A stretch of DNA of 64,000 bases from Couchioplanes azureus (GTDB lineage Bacteria > Actinomycetota > Actinomycetes > Mycobacteriales > Micromonosporaceae): the NCBI RefSeq assembly GCF_014648355.1, contig NZ_BMQY01000001.1:310001-374000 (forward strand), written 5' to 3'. The notes under the pieces were generated by a model. The model was not told the origin of the DNA. It was given only the letters and a program-made list of their open reading frames with translations, and made no database searches. Positions 48,090-57,490 of the stretch are shown here, piece after piece (positions within the stretch are counted from its first letter, which is position 1; every line of letters begins with the position of its first letter). The position numbers and the translations under genes were made by a program.

Positions 48090-51000
48090 GTGCAAGCGAC
48101 AGCGGAAAAGGTACGGGAGCTGGGCGAACGAGCGCCCGGCGAACCGGAGGCCCCGCGCCGGAACTGGCGCGCGGCGGTGCCCAAGGTGGCCTCTCGGATC
48201 CTGTTCGCCGTCGCGGTACTGTGCGCGCTGGCGGCCGTCAGTGCCGCCTTCGGCACCCGTGTGCTGCCCCTGCGCCGGCTCGTCGACGCCTTGCTCATGC
48301 CCGCACCGGCGAACCTCGGCTACGCGGTCTTCCTGGCCATGCTCGCCTTCGGCGTCAACAACCGCAAGCGAGTGGCGTTCTGGCTGCTCACCGGCTACTT
48401 CGGACTGCAGCTGGTGACCGATGCGGTGCTGTTGTTCCTGCGCATCGAGAACTCGCCGCCCGCCTGGGCGCACGTACCCATCAGGCTCTGGTGGTTCCTC
48501 GCCGGGAACCTGGTGGTGACCGTGGTCGTACTCACCGTGCTCGCGTGCGCGCATCAGCAGTTCTTCGCCCGGGTGCAGCGCGCCAGCCTGCCGAAGGCCC
48601 TCGCCACCGTGGCGGGGCTGATCACCGTCTTCTCGCTGATCGGCTGGGGGCTCGTGGCGGCCTTCCCGGGCTCGGTGCGCCGCGCCGGCCACCACGAGCT
48701 CGGGTACGCGATCAAGCAGGTCACCGGCGGCGCTCTGGACCTGAACGTGCACCGGGGCGGCATGGCACCCGGCTGGATCAACCTGGTGCTCGGCTTCTTC
48801 GGCGCAGTGACGTTGATCACTGCGGTTGCGGTGCTGCTGCGCTCCCAGCGCGCCGCCGCGTCCCTGGACGCCGACGAGGAGCACCGGGTCCGTGACCTGC
48901 TCGACGCGTACGGTCAGGACGACTCACTCGGCTACTTCGCCACCCGGCGCGACAAGGAGGTCATCTTCGCGCCGTCGGGACGGGCGGCCGTGACGTACCG
49001 CGTGGTGGGCGGGGTGAGCCTGGCCAGCGGCGACCCGATCGGCGACCGGGCGGCGTGGGGAGCGGCCATCGTCGCCTGGCTCCAGGAGGCCCGGGAGTAC
49101 GCCTGGACGCCGGCCATCATGGGCGCCGGGGAGGCCGGCGCGACCGCGTACGCGCGGGCCGGGATGCGGGTGCTCAAGCTGGGCGACGAGGCGATCCTGC
49201 GGCCCGCCGACTTCAGCCTCGAGGGCCGGGAGATGCGTCAGGTGCGCCAGGCCGTGGCCCGGGTGGAGCGGGCCGGCTACACCGTGCGCATCCGCCGTCA
49301 CCGCGACATTCCCGCCGCCGAGATGGAGCGCGTCGTCTTCCTGGCGGCGCGCTGGCGCGACACCGAGACCGAGCGGGGCTTCTCGATGGCCCTCGGCCGG
49401 CTCGGCGATCCGGCCGACGGCGCCTGCGTGCTGGTGGAGGCGCTCGACCGCAACGGCGCCGAGGCGGCGCTGCTGTCCTTCGTACCGTGGGGCGGCGACG
49501 GCCTGTCGCTCGACCTGATGCGCCGCGACCGGAATCTCGACAACGGTCTCGTGGAGTGCATGGTGGCCGCCCTGATGGCGGAGGCGCCGCGGCTCGGCGT
49601 GACCCGGGTGTCGCTGAACTTCGCCGTGTTCCGGGCCGTCTTCGAGGAGGGCGCCCGCATCGGCGCCGGGCCGGTGCTGCTGGCGTGGCGGCGGCTGCTG
49701 CTCTTCCTGTCGCGCTGGTTCCAGCTGGAGTCCCTCTATCGCTCGAACATCAAGTACCAGCCACAGTGGATCCCCCGCTTCCTCTGTTTCGAGGACGTCA
49801 GCGACCTGGCGAAGGTCGGCTTCGCGTCGGCCGTCGCGGAGGGCTTCGTGGAGATGCCCCGCGCGCTGACCCGGCTGCGGCGCGGGAAGAGCGAGGCGGC
49901 GACGCCGGCGGCGGGGGAACCGCGGATCCCCCTGCCCCGGGTCCCCCTCGACGCCGGGGCCGAGACCGAGCCGGCCGTCGCCCCGGCCGTCGTGCAGAGT
50001 GAGCAGACGCAGGTCCGGCTGGCGAAGCTGTCGGTGCTGCGCGCGGAGGGCATCGATCCGTACCCGCCGGGCTTCGCGCGTACGCACGCTTGCGGCGAGG
50101 TCCGGGAGGCACATGCGGGCCTGGCGCCGGACACCGCCACGGGGCAGCGGGTGTCCGTCGCCGGCCGCCTCGTCCTGCAGCGCGACCACGGCGGCGTGTG
50201 CTTCGCCATGCTGCGCGACGCGAGCGGCGACCTGCAGGTCATGCTGACCGTCGACCGGCTGGGACGGCAACCGCTGTGGCAGTGGCGCAAGAGCGTGGAC
50301 CTCGGCGACCACGTCGGGGTCACCGGCGAGGTCGTCACCTCGCGCCTGGGCGAGCTCTCCGTGCTGGCCGACTCGTGGACCATCACCGCGAAGTGCCTGC
50401 ACCCGCTGCCCGACAAGCGCCGCGGGCTGGCGGACCTGGAGATGCTGAGCCGGCGCCGCCACCTCGACCTGATCGTGCGCCCGGCCGCCCGCGACATGCT
50501 GCGGATCCGGTCGGCCGCCGTGCACGCGCTGCGGACCACCCTGATCGGGCGCGACTTCCTCGAGGTGGAGACGCCGATCCTGCAACCGGTGCACGGCGGC
50601 GCCAACGCCCGCCCGTTCGTCACCCACAGCAACGCGTACGACATGCCGTTGTACCTGCGCATCGCGCCGGAGCTCTACCTCAAGCGGCTGGCCGTGGGCG
50701 GCATGGAGAAGGTCTTCGAGCTGGGCCGCGACTTCCGCAACGAGGGTGTGGACGCGACCCACAACCCCGAGTTCAGCATGCTGGAGGCCTACGAGGCGTA
50801 CGGCGACTACACCTCCATGCGTACGCTCGCCCGCGATCTCATCCTGGCCGCGGCGACGGCCGCGCACGGTGCCCCGGTGGCCCGTCGCGACGGCGTGGAG
50901 TTCGACCTGGACACTCCGTGGCCGGTCGTGACGGTCCACGACGCGGTCTCGACAGCCGTCGGGGACGCGATCGGTCCGGACACCGACGTCGCCGAGCTAC

Positions 51001-51482
51001 GGCGCCTGGCCACGATGGCGGGTGTGGCACTGCAGCCGGGCTGGAGCGCCGGGCAGATCGTCCTGGAGATGTACGAGAAGCTGGTGGAGAAGCAGACCCA
51101 GGCGCCGACCTTCTACACCGACTTCCCGACCGAGGTCTCGCCGCTGACCCGGGCACACCGCGACGAGCCGCGCCTCGCCGAGCGCTGGGACCTGGTCGCG
51201 TTCGGCATGGAGCTGGGCACGGCGTACACCGAGCTGGTCGATCCCGTGGAGCAGCGCCGCCGGCTCACCGCGCAGTCGCTGCGCGCGGCCGGCGGTGACC
51301 CGGAGGCCATGCAGCTCGACGAGGACTTCCTGCAGGCCCTGGAGTACGCCATGCCGCCCACCGGCGGTCTCGGGCTGGGCGTCGACCGGCTCATCATGCT
51401 GCTGACCGGGCACAGCATCCGCGAGACGGTGCCGTTCCCGCTCAACCGCCCGGCCACCCGGCGCACCCCGGCCCGGAAGTGA
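48090..51482 (+). CDS. lysX: Bifunctional lysylphosphatidylglycerol synthase/lysyl-tRNA synthetase
   Basis: A 1130-residue fusion that charges tRNA-Lys and transfers lysine to phosphatidylglycerol, protecting the membrane from cationic peptides. The N-terminal part has about six to seven helices (residues 30-255), then a DUF2156 GNAT-like transferase domain (about 280-580; SLASGDPIGDRAAW; RNLDNGLVECMVAAL). The C-terminal class II LysRS starts with an OB fold (about 640) and has motif 2 (KVFELGRDFRNEG) and motif 3 (GGLGLGVDRLIMLLTG). The GTG start lies in the divergent region with the esterase operon. Confidence 0.95.
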   Translation: MQATAEKVRELGERAPGEPEAPRRNWRAAVPKVASRILFAVAVLCALAAVSAAFGTRVLPLRRLVDALLMPAPANLGYAVFLAMLAFGVNNRKRVAFWLLTGYFGLQLVTDAVLLFLRIENSPPAWAHVPIRLWWFLAGNLVVTVVVLTVLACAHQQFFARVQRASLPKALATVAGLITVFSLIGWGLVAAFPGSVRRAGHHELGYAIKQVTGGALDLNVHRGGMAPGWINLVLGFFGAVTLITAVAVLLRSQRAAASLDADEEHRVRDLLDAYGQDDSLGYFATRRDKEVIFAPSGRAAVTYRVVGGVSLASGDPIGDRAAWGAAIVAWLQEAREYAWTPAIMGAGEAGATAYARAGMRVLKLGDEAILRPADFSLEGREMRQVRQAVARVERAGYTVRIRRHRDIPAAEMERVVFLAARWRDTETERGFSMALGRLGDPADGACVLVEALDRNGAEAALLSFVPWGGDGLSLDLMRRDRNLDNGLVECMVAALMAEAPRLGVTRVSLNFAVFRAVFEEGARIGAGPVLLAWRRLLLFLSRWFQLESLYRSNIKYQPQWIPRFLCFEDVSDLAKVGFASAVAEGFVEMPRALTRLRRGKSEAATPAAGEPRIPLPRVPLDAGAETEPAVAPAVVQSEQTQVRLAKLSVLRAEGIDPYPPGFARTHACGEVREAHAGLAPDTATGQRVSVAGRLVLQRDHGGVCFAMLRDASGDLQVMLTVDRLGRQPLWQWRKSVDLGDHVGVTGEVVTSRLGELSVLADSWTITAKCLHPLPDKRRGLADLEMLSRRRHLDLIVRPAARDMLRIRSAAVHALRTTLIGRDFLEVETPILQPVHGGANARPFVTHSNAYDMPLYLRIAPELYLKRLAVGGMEKVFELGRDFRNEGVDATHNPEFSMLEAYEAYGDYTSMRTLARDLILAAATAAHGAPVARRDGVEFDLDTPWPVVTVHDAVSTAVGDAIGPDTDVAELRRLATMAGVALQPGWSAGQIVLEMYEKLVEKQTQAPTFYTDFPTEVSPLTRAHRDEPRLAERWDLVAFGMELGTAYTELVDPVEQRRRLTAQSLRAAGGDPEAMQLDEDFLQALEYAMPPTGGLGLGVDRLIMLLTGHSIRETVPFPLNRPATRRTPARK

Positions 51483-51483
51483 C

Positions 51484-52020
51484 CTATCGCGGAGCGGGCG
51501 GACGGCGCAGCGCACGGACGTTCGCCTCGCTCTGCTGGTCGCCGGCCGCCGCGCGCATGGCGTTGAGGTAGCCGTCGGTCTCGCGTTGCTCGCCGTACTC
51601 CGCGAGCCGCTCGAGGACGACCTGCCACTCGCTTTCGCGGTCGGCCGCGAGCTGGGCCCGGACCTCGGTCAGCAGTTCCTTGATCTGCTCCGTCCCGGCG
51701 GGCGCCTCGGCCGCGGCGCCGAGGCGCCGCAGGATCTGGTCGCGGGCGACGGCCACCAGCACCGCGAGCCAGGCGAGCACGAAGATTCCGGTGAGGACCA
51801 CCAGCACGGCCATACTGCGCACCTGGGGCGGCGGGCCGGGGGGCAGTCCGGGGATGCCCGGCGGCGGACCCGGTCGCTCAGGGAAGCCCACGATGGCCGT
51901 GATCACCAGTGCCCCGGTCGAGGCGATCGCCACGATGAGGGCTCCGATGAGCAACCTACTCATCTGAAAGTGAAGTCCATTCACGGCTGGCCCGTGATCG
52001 GCTCCGACCCTCGTAGTCAT
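51484..52020 (-). CDS. Two-helix membrane protein, unknown
   Basis: A 178-residue protein with transmembrane helices at about 22-45 and 70-92, separated by a Pro/Gly-rich loop (PERPGPPPGIPGLPPGPPPQ), followed by a charged helical C-terminal domain (KELLTEVRAQLAADRESEWQ) probably in the cytoplasm. ATG 52020 lies 7 nt after TAATCT, supporting a leaderless start; ATG 51963 is the alternative. The stop is 1 bp from the convergent lysX stop. Confidence 0.7.
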   Translation of the reverse strand: MTTRVGADHGPAVNGLHFQMSRLLIGALIVAIASTGALVITAIVGFPERPGPPPGIPGLPPGPPPQVRSMAVLVVLTGIFVLAWLAVLVAVARDQILRRLGAAAEAPAGTEQIKELLTEVRAQLAADRESEWQVVLERLAEYGEQRETDGYLNAMRAAAGDQQSEANVRALRRPPAPR

Positions 52021-52063
52021 GCAGCCGAGATTACGGAGTAATTCGGCGTGACGCTAATTACAG

Positions 52064-52450
52064 TCACGCGGAGCGCCTCCGCCTGAGCGCCTTCCGGTAC
52101 GGATCGATCATCCGATCGAGAACGGTCTCCAGCGCCCGCCGGTCGGCCGCCGGGATGGGCGAGTCGTCGGCCAGCATCCGGGCCAGCTCGTGCACCAGCG
52201 GGTGGGTGGGCGGCACCGGCTGGGGGGCCGGTCCGGCAAGCCGATCCGGGTACGCCGCCAGCACCAGGTCGTTGATGCTCTTGCCCAGCACCGGCGCTAT
52301 CCGCTCGATGGACCGGATGGTGGGCCGCTGCTCCCCGCTCAGCCAGCGCAGCACGACGGAGGGGTCCATGCCGACCGTCCGGGCGAAGTGCGTGGGCGTC
52401 GGAAACCGGGCGGCGTGGATGGCTTCCTTCAGGTAGCCGCCGAAGCTCAT
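52064..52450 (-). CDS. Helix-turn-helix (XRE-like) regulator
   Basis: A 128-residue protein with a Cro/CI-type HTH: FGGYLKEAIHAARFPTPTHF, ARTVGMDPSVVLRWLSGEQR, RPTIRSIERIAPVLGKSIND. The C-terminal part (about 78-128) is helical and ends RKALRRRRSA. Similar proteins are common singletons in Streptomyces and Actinoplanes. ATG 52450 has no ribosome site but lies 6 nt after TATGCT (leaderless). Confidence 0.85.
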   Translation of the reverse strand: MSFGGYLKEAIHAARFPTPTHFARTVGMDPSVVLRWLSGEQRPTIRSIERIAPVLGKSINDLVLAAYPDRLAGPAPQPVPPTHPLVHELARMLADDSPIPAADRRALETVLDRMIDPYRKALRRRRSA

Positions 52451-52557
52451 TCGTGAAGCATAGGCCGGGGGAAGGACGACCCGACACATTGGTTGAAGGG
52501 CCGACTGATGCTAACGTCGTTGGCTGGATAACCAATGGCCGGAAAGGTCGTGACACC

Positions 52558-52917
52558 GTGGAGCAGACAACGATCACGGCAGTCCTCCTGGCGCTCGCCG
52601 GCGTCTCGGCGGGCCTGCTTCTGCTGTTGCTCCTGCATGTACGCCTGGTGCGGCGTACCGGCACGCGGCCCCTCCAGCCCCTCGGTCCCGGCGGCGCTCC
52701 TCCTGCGGCGCCGCCGGCCCCGGTCCCACACCTGCCGGCGGTGGCGGCCGCCGCGGGTGTGGGACCGCGGTCGCTCCCGCCCGCCCGGCAGGCCTCGCGC
52801 CCGGCGCCGGTCGCAGGTTCACCCGTACGGGTGAGTCCCGCCGCCCGGCGGGCAGCGGGCAACAGCGGCGCCTCCCGCTTCTCCCCGGCGAGCCGCCCCA
52901 CCCGGGTCCGGGCCTGA
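52558..52917 (+). CDS. Small membrane protein with basic Pro/Ala tail
   Basis: A 119-residue protein. One N-terminal transmembrane helix (TAVLLALAGVSAGLLLLLLL) is followed by a long, disordered Pro/Ala/Arg-rich cytoplasmic tail. No homologue recognised. GTG 52558 has GGAAAGG about 10 nt upstream. It is divergent from the HTH regulator, with about 100 bp between. Confidence 0.6.
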   Translation: MEQTTITAVLLALAGVSAGLLLLLLLHVRLVRRTGTRPLQPLGPGGAPPAAPPAPVPHLPAVAAAAGVGPRSLPPARQASRPAPVAGSPVRVSPAARRAAGNSGASRFSPASRPTRVRA

Positions 52918-53078
52918 TCCCCGGCGCGAAAAGGCGAGCACCATTCGCGCCGCCATAGTCACAAACTTCAATTGCGTCAATAATTCGCATATATCGCGCG
53001 CGTGCGCGAGAGGCTACGATAACTCCTCGCCTGGGCAAGAAGAATTTCCATGCTTCTATCCTTTGTCAGGAGGAATTC

Positions 53079-53828
53079 GTGAATCGTCGTAAGCTCCGCA
53101 CCGGCCTCGGCGCAGCGATGGTGGCGCTGTGCGTCGCGGCCGGCGCCGTGGGAACGAGCACGGCGGCCGCCGCCGCTCCTCGTGCCCACTCCGAGGCCGC
53201 GGCGGCGACCGCCGCCGCCTCGTCCTCGACGATCACCGAGACGAGGCTGTGGAATCTCGCCTGGGCCACGCAGCCCACCTGGCCGAGCGGCACGGTGAAG
53301 GTCCTCAAGCTCCAGTCGCCGGCGGACAGCGGGACCGGGGAGTATTTCCTGTTCGACCCGAAGACCGGTGAGGTCGTCGACTTCATCTACCAGGGCGACA
53401 TCATGATCCACAGCACGCCCGACTGGACCATGATGGAGTTCCAGCCCCGCACCAGCACCACCCAGGTGCGCTTCGGCAACGTCGACGAGCCGGCCACCGC
53501 CGGCGTGTACGCCGAGCAGACCGTCACCCGCTATCGGGTGACCAACCTCGAGCTCGGCACCCAGCCCAGCATCGGCGGCGGCACCGTCTCCGTGCTCAAG
53601 GTGGCCAAGCGGCCGCAGGTTCCCAGCGGGGGCGTGTACTACCGCTACAACCCCGCCACCGGCCAGCAGGAAGGTGGCTTCCTCGTGGGCGGCGACATGC
53701 TGTTCGAGACGGTGACCAGCTGGACCCAGGCCCAGTTCCAGCTCGACTCCGGCAGCACCGAGGTCCGCTACGGCGATCCCCGCCAGGCGCGCCGAGGAAA
53801 GGTCGTCGCGACGGCCACCGTCCTCTGA
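53079..53828 (+). CDS. Secreted protein with two tandem repeat domains
   Basis: A 249-residue exported protein. A signal peptide ends near STAAAAA. Two domains of about 80 residues follow, alignable to each other: ETRLWNLAWATQPTWPSG.. with TVTRYRVTNLELGTQPSIGG.., FLFDPKTGEVVDF with YRYNPATGQQEGGF, and STTQVRFGN with GSTEVRYGD. The family is unknown. The AT-rich 160-bp leader with AGGAGG 5 nt before the GTG suggests good expression. Confidence 0.75.
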   Translation: MNRRKLRTGLGAAMVALCVAAGAVGTSTAAAAAPRAHSEAAAATAAASSSTITETRLWNLAWATQPTWPSGTVKVLKLQSPADSGTGEYFLFDPKTGEVVDFIYQGDIMIHSTPDWTMMEFQPRTSTTQVRFGNVDEPATAGVYAEQTVTRYRVTNLELGTQPSIGGGTVSVLKVAKRPQVPSGGVYYRYNPATGQQEGGFLVGGDMLFETVTSWTQAQFQLDSGSTEVRYGDPRQARRGKVVATATVL

Positions 53829-53935
53829 CGTACCCGTCGCCGGACCCCGGGTGGGTGGCGCTCCACGAGCGCGCCCAGCCGGGGTCCTCCGCGCTCGGAT
53901 ACACCATCGGGCATCGGCCTCGATAAGATCGCCGG

Positions 53936-54790
53936 ATGTCCATCGAGCCCCTGGCGCGGCGCCTGTGGCAGTTGTTCGAGCCGCTGCACGCGGTCACCTA
54001 CTTCGCACCCCGCGCCCGTGCCGCATTCGAGGGCGCCGGCCTGCGAGGATTCTGGCGGGGATACTTCGCCGGACGGGCCGCTCCCCTCGGCGCGGTGACA
54101 CCGGCCCCGGTCACCGCTCTGTTCTTCTCCTTCGCACCCGCCATGGTGGCCCGCGCCCTGCCCGACGTGTGGCAGCGAACCTCGCCGGAACAGGCTCTGA
54201 CGGCCCGCCTCGACGGCGCGGTGGCCGCACTGCGGTCGGTCCTGCCCGACGAGCCCGCACGCTGGGCGGAGGCGGCCGACCTGCTGGAGACCGCGGCCGG
54301 GGCGGCGGTGACCGACGGCCGCGCGCTGGGCGCGGCCAATGCCGCCCTGCCCCGCCCGGCCGACGCGCTCGCCCGTCTGTGGCACGCCGCCACGCTGCTG
54401 CGTGAGCACCGGGGCGACGGGCACATCGCGGCCCTGGTCGGCGCCGAGCTGAGCGGCTGCCAGGCGCTGGCCCTGCGGGACGCCCTCTACGGCGGCCGGG
54501 AGCAGTTGCAGCCCAACCGGGGCTGGACCGACGGCGAATGGGACGACGCGGTCCGCGCCCTGCTCGCCCGCGGCTGGCTGGACGCCGACGGGCGGCCGAC
54601 CGCCGAGGGACAGACCGCGCACGCAGCCGTCGAGGAGCGCACCGACCGGCTCGCCGCACAGCCCTGGACCGCACTGAGCCCCGGCGACCAGACCCGGCTG
54701 GCACACCTCCTGACCCCGATGGCCGGCGCGGTCGGGGTGTTCCTCCCGTATCCCAACCCGATGGGCGTCCCCCGCTCGGCGGCCGGTTGA
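53936..54790 (+). CDS. SCO6745-family protein
   Basis: A 284-residue soluble helical protein resembling the SCO6745 family of actinobacteria: starts LARRLWQLFEPLHAVTYF, has RGFWRGYFAGRAAPLG and a C-terminal winged-helix-like part (DDAVRALLARGWLDADGRPT). It is an uncharacterised family, possibly DNA or ligand binding. ATG 53936 is 6 nt after TAAGAT (53924-53929), a clear leaderless start. Confidence 0.82.
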   Translation: MSIEPLARRLWQLFEPLHAVTYFAPRARAAFEGAGLRGFWRGYFAGRAAPLGAVTPAPVTALFFSFAPAMVARALPDVWQRTSPEQALTARLDGAVAALRSVLPDEPARWAEAADLLETAAGAAVTDGRALGAANAALPRPADALARLWHAATLLREHRGDGHIAALVGAELSGCQALALRDALYGGREQLQPNRGWTDGEWDDAVRALLARGWLDADGRPTAEGQTAHAAVEERTDRLAAQPWTALSPGDQTRLAHLLTPMAGAVGVFLPYPNPMGVPRSAAG

Positions 54791-54806
54791 GCCGTCCGCG
54801 GCCGCG

Positions 54807-55715
54807 TCAGCCCCGCGTCACCGACACGGCCGGGCCGTCCGGGTGGGAGACGGCCAGGCTGTTGTCGGCCTGGTCGGTCAGCGTCACCCGGGTGACGGTC
54901 CAGCGGCCCGCCGGGGTGCCCGCCGGGATGACGACCGGCACGGCACACTCGACGCGGTCGTGGATGTCGTCGATGAGGCTGGCGGTGCCGCAGGTCAGAT
55001 GCCGGCCGTCGAAGGCGATGGCGAACGGCGTACCGATCCGGAGGCCGTCCGGGCCGGTCAGGACGAGCCGTCCCGTCCAGAAGCCGGCCTGCAGGTCGCT
55101 GACGGTGACGCGGTAGTCCACCGTCACGCCGGTGCCCGGGTCGACGACCTCGGCCGGCTGGCCGGGGGCCAGGGCGATCCCGTCGAGAACCGGCCCGGCG
55201 CCGTCCACCAGCTGGTCGACGGCCAGCCGCGCCGGGTTCTTCGCGGCGCTCTCGTTGCCGTAGCCGTCGTGCGCGGTGATCTTGGTGACGCGCCAGGCCG
55301 CCTGAGCCGTCGCACCGTACTGCGGCACGCGGAAGTAGATGCTGGCCGTGGCGCTGCGAGCCGGGGCCGTACCGGTCAGCACCGCGTCGAACGGGATCTT
55401 CCAGGGCTGGCCGACCGGCGTGGCCCCGGCGAACTGCCGGAACTCGGCCGTACCCATGATCTCCACCGCGGTGGGGTGGGTGTCGGTCATGTCCACGGTG
55501 AGCACGACGTCGGCCGGTCCCGCGGTGACGTCGACACGAGCGGTGTTGAACGATATCTCCGTGAAGCGCAGGGCCGATGCCCCGGCCGCCGCGCGCGCCG
55601 AGGCGGCGGCCGGCTCAGCCACGGCGGCCGAGGCGGCGGCCGGCTGTGCGGCCGGCGCCGCCCCGGCAATGGCAGCGGCCATGACGGCAAGCACGCGTAC
55701 GCGCCTAGATCTCAC
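54807..55715 (-). CDS. Secreted beta-sandwich protein, unknown
   Basis: A 302-residue exported protein. The signal peptide is followed by an Ala-rich stretch (AAVAEPAAASARAAAG) and two Ig/CalX-like beta domains (DVVLTVDMTDTHPTAVEIMG; VTVDYRVTVSDLQAGFWTGR). Two Cys (TCGTASLIDDIHDRVECAV) may form a disulfide. No catalytic motif. GTG 55715 is 5 nt after GGGGAGGAA-type ribosome site. It may be co-regulated with the adjacent ALF-repeat gene. Confidence 0.72.
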   Translation of the reverse strand: MRSRRVRVLAVMAAAIAGAAPAAQPAAASAAVAEPAAASARAAAGASALRFTEISFNTARVDVTAGPADVVLTVDMTDTHPTAVEIMGTAEFRQFAGATPVGQPWKIPFDAVLTGTAPARSATASIYFRVPQYGATAQAAWRVTKITAHDGYGNESAAKNPARLAVDQLVDGAGPVLDGIALAPGQPAEVVDPGTGVTVDYRVTVSDLQAGFWTGRLVLTGPDGLRIGTPFAIAFDGRHLTCGTASLIDDIHDRVECAVPVVIPAGTPAGRWTVTRVTLTDQADNSLAVSHPDGPAVSVTRG

Positions 55716-55810
55716 AGTTCCTCCCCGTTCGCCGGTACGGACCCGTCGAGTCCACAAGCGAGGGTAGGGGCGGATCCGCGATCACGGTGTCACCGATGCG
55801 ACCCGAACCG

Positions 55811-57490
55811 TCAGTCGGCGATCTTCACGTCGTCGATGAGGCCGCGGTAGCCGCCCGTGCCCGCCGGCTGGTCGTAGCCCACCGACAGCAGCGTGATCTT
55901 CTTGCCGTTGAGGGTCGGGCCCAGCGGCACGACGACCTCGTTCCACTGGCCGGCCTTCAGCTTCTTGCACTGGTGCAGCGGGTGCGCCCGGTTGCCCTTG
56001 GCGTCCTTGACGCCGCTGTCCCGCAGGTTCTTGCCGTCGCTGAACAGCAGGTCGATCGCCACGCAGGTGCTGTTGGCGGGCTTCACCTCGGGACGCACCG
56101 TGTTCGCCTGCGGGAAGATCCAGTAGCTCAGCCGGGTGGTCGGCTTCACGGTGATCCGGCTCAGCGGCATCACCTTGAGGTAGGCGTACGACTTGGTCTT
56201 GTCGTTGTCCATGCCGGAGTACATCAGCGCCTGCTTGCCGGTGTGCCCGGGCTCCGTCGTCCGGCGGCCGAGCTCCGGCCCCTTGAGCCCGCAGCAGATA
56301 CCACCCACGTTGACCACGGCGTTCTTCCAGGCCGCGGTGTTGGACCAGCTCGGCTGCACCTCGCCGTCGGCGAAGCTGGTGACCAGGTCCAGGTCGTACT
56401 GGCCGACGCGGAGGAAGGCGTCGAGCTCGGTCGGCGTACCGGCGAGCGCCTTGCCGGTCCAGTACGCCAGGTTGAGGTCCTTGTTCGCGGTGGCGGTCGC
56501 CTTGAGCCGCTCCGCCAGCGCCTTGTCGGCCTGGTACTTGCGGTCGAGCGCGATCTGGATGTCGCGGTCCTTGGCCTGGTGGACGCCGGAGTCGATGAAC
56601 TCCTTCCAGACCTTCGGGTCGAGGCTGCGGGTCGCGGCGATCGCCGCGGCCTGCACCTCGCTGCCGTCCGGGCCGTGGTTCCAGACCTTGATGATGAAGT
56701 CCCGGTCCGGAAGGTCGAGCAGCTCGTCGGTGACGGTCAGCCCGATCCGGTTCGCGGCGAGCTTCTTCGCGGCGCGGGCCAGCGCCGCGGCCTTCTCCGC
56801 CTCGGTCTTCTCCTGGTCCTTGGCGATCCAGTCGTCGACGTCCTGCTTCGCCGCCTCGGCCATGCCGGTCGCGATGAACCGCTGCCGGTCCTCGTCGCCG
56901 CCCTCCCGGGCCTGCCGGGCCGCCGCCTTGACCTTGGGCCACTTGGCGTCGTCGGCCACGCGCTCCCAGATCAGCCGGACGAAGTCGGCGTCCGTGCCGT
57001 TCAACAGCGCCGCGTCGGCCACGACGTCGATGCTGGCCGCGGCCGCGGTGCGGGCGAGGTCGCGCTGCCGCTTGGCGTCGGCCTCCTGCTTCTCCCGCGC
57101 CACGTCGCGGTCGAAGGCGGCGAACACCTCGGTGACGATGAACCGGCGGCACGCGTCGTCGACCTCGTCGGGGTCGGCGCTGAACGCGACCTCGGCCGCG
57201 ACGCGCACCTCGGTCCGGGCCGGGTCGGCCTTGACGTGGTTCCAGATGGCGACGACGAAGTCGCGGTCGGCCAGCTCGACCAGCGCGGTGTCGTCGCCGC
57301 GGCCGAACTTGACGGCCACCGCGAGCTTCTGCTCGTACGTCGCCGGCGCCTCGGCGGAGGCTGCGGCCAGGACCCGGCCCTGCGCCGGTGCCGCGTACGC
57401 GATGGCCGGCATACCGATGGTCAGGACGGCCGCCGCAACGCCGGCCGCGAGCAGCGGCCGCGCGCCGCGCACCCGGTGGATCTGTGTCAT
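55811..57490 (-). CDS. Secreted ALF-repeat protein with C-terminal carbohydrate-binding-like domain
   Basis: A 559-residue exported protein. A signal peptide (about 1-35, ending AIAYAAPA) precedes four or more ALF repeats (ELADRDFVVAIWNHVKADP; NGTDADFVRLIWERVADD; DLPDRDFIIKVWNHGPDG) with charged helices between them. From about residue 365 a beta-rich, Cys-containing domain resembles a jelly-roll CBM (SYAYLKVMPLSRITVKPTT; LIDDVKIAD). ALF repeats also occur in the divergent toxin gene, so the two proteins probably share a surface role. GGGGGACC is 8 nt before the ATG. Confidence 0.85.
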   Translation of the reverse strand: MTQIHRVRGARPLLAAGVAAAVLTIGMPAIAYAAPAQGRVLAAASAEAPATYEQKLAVAVKFGRGDDTALVELADRDFVVAIWNHVKADPARTEVRVAAEVAFSADPDEVDDACRRFIVTEVFAAFDRDVAREKQEADAKRQRDLARTAAAASIDVVADAALLNGTDADFVRLIWERVADDAKWPKVKAAARQAREGGDEDRQRFIATGMAEAAKQDVDDWIAKDQEKTEAEKAAALARAAKKLAANRIGLTVTDELLDLPDRDFIIKVWNHGPDGSEVQAAAIAATRSLDPKVWKEFIDSGVHQAKDRDIQIALDRKYQADKALAERLKATATANKDLNLAYWTGKALAGTPTELDAFLRVGQYDLDLVTSFADGEVQPSWSNTAAWKNAVVNVGGICCGLKGPELGRRTTEPGHTGKQALMYSGMDNDKTKSYAYLKVMPLSRITVKPTTRLSYWIFPQANTVRPEVKPANSTCVAIDLLFSDGKNLRDSGVKDAKGNRAHPLHQCKKLKAGQWNEVVVPLGPTLNGKKITLLSVGYDQPAGTGGYRGLIDDVKIAD

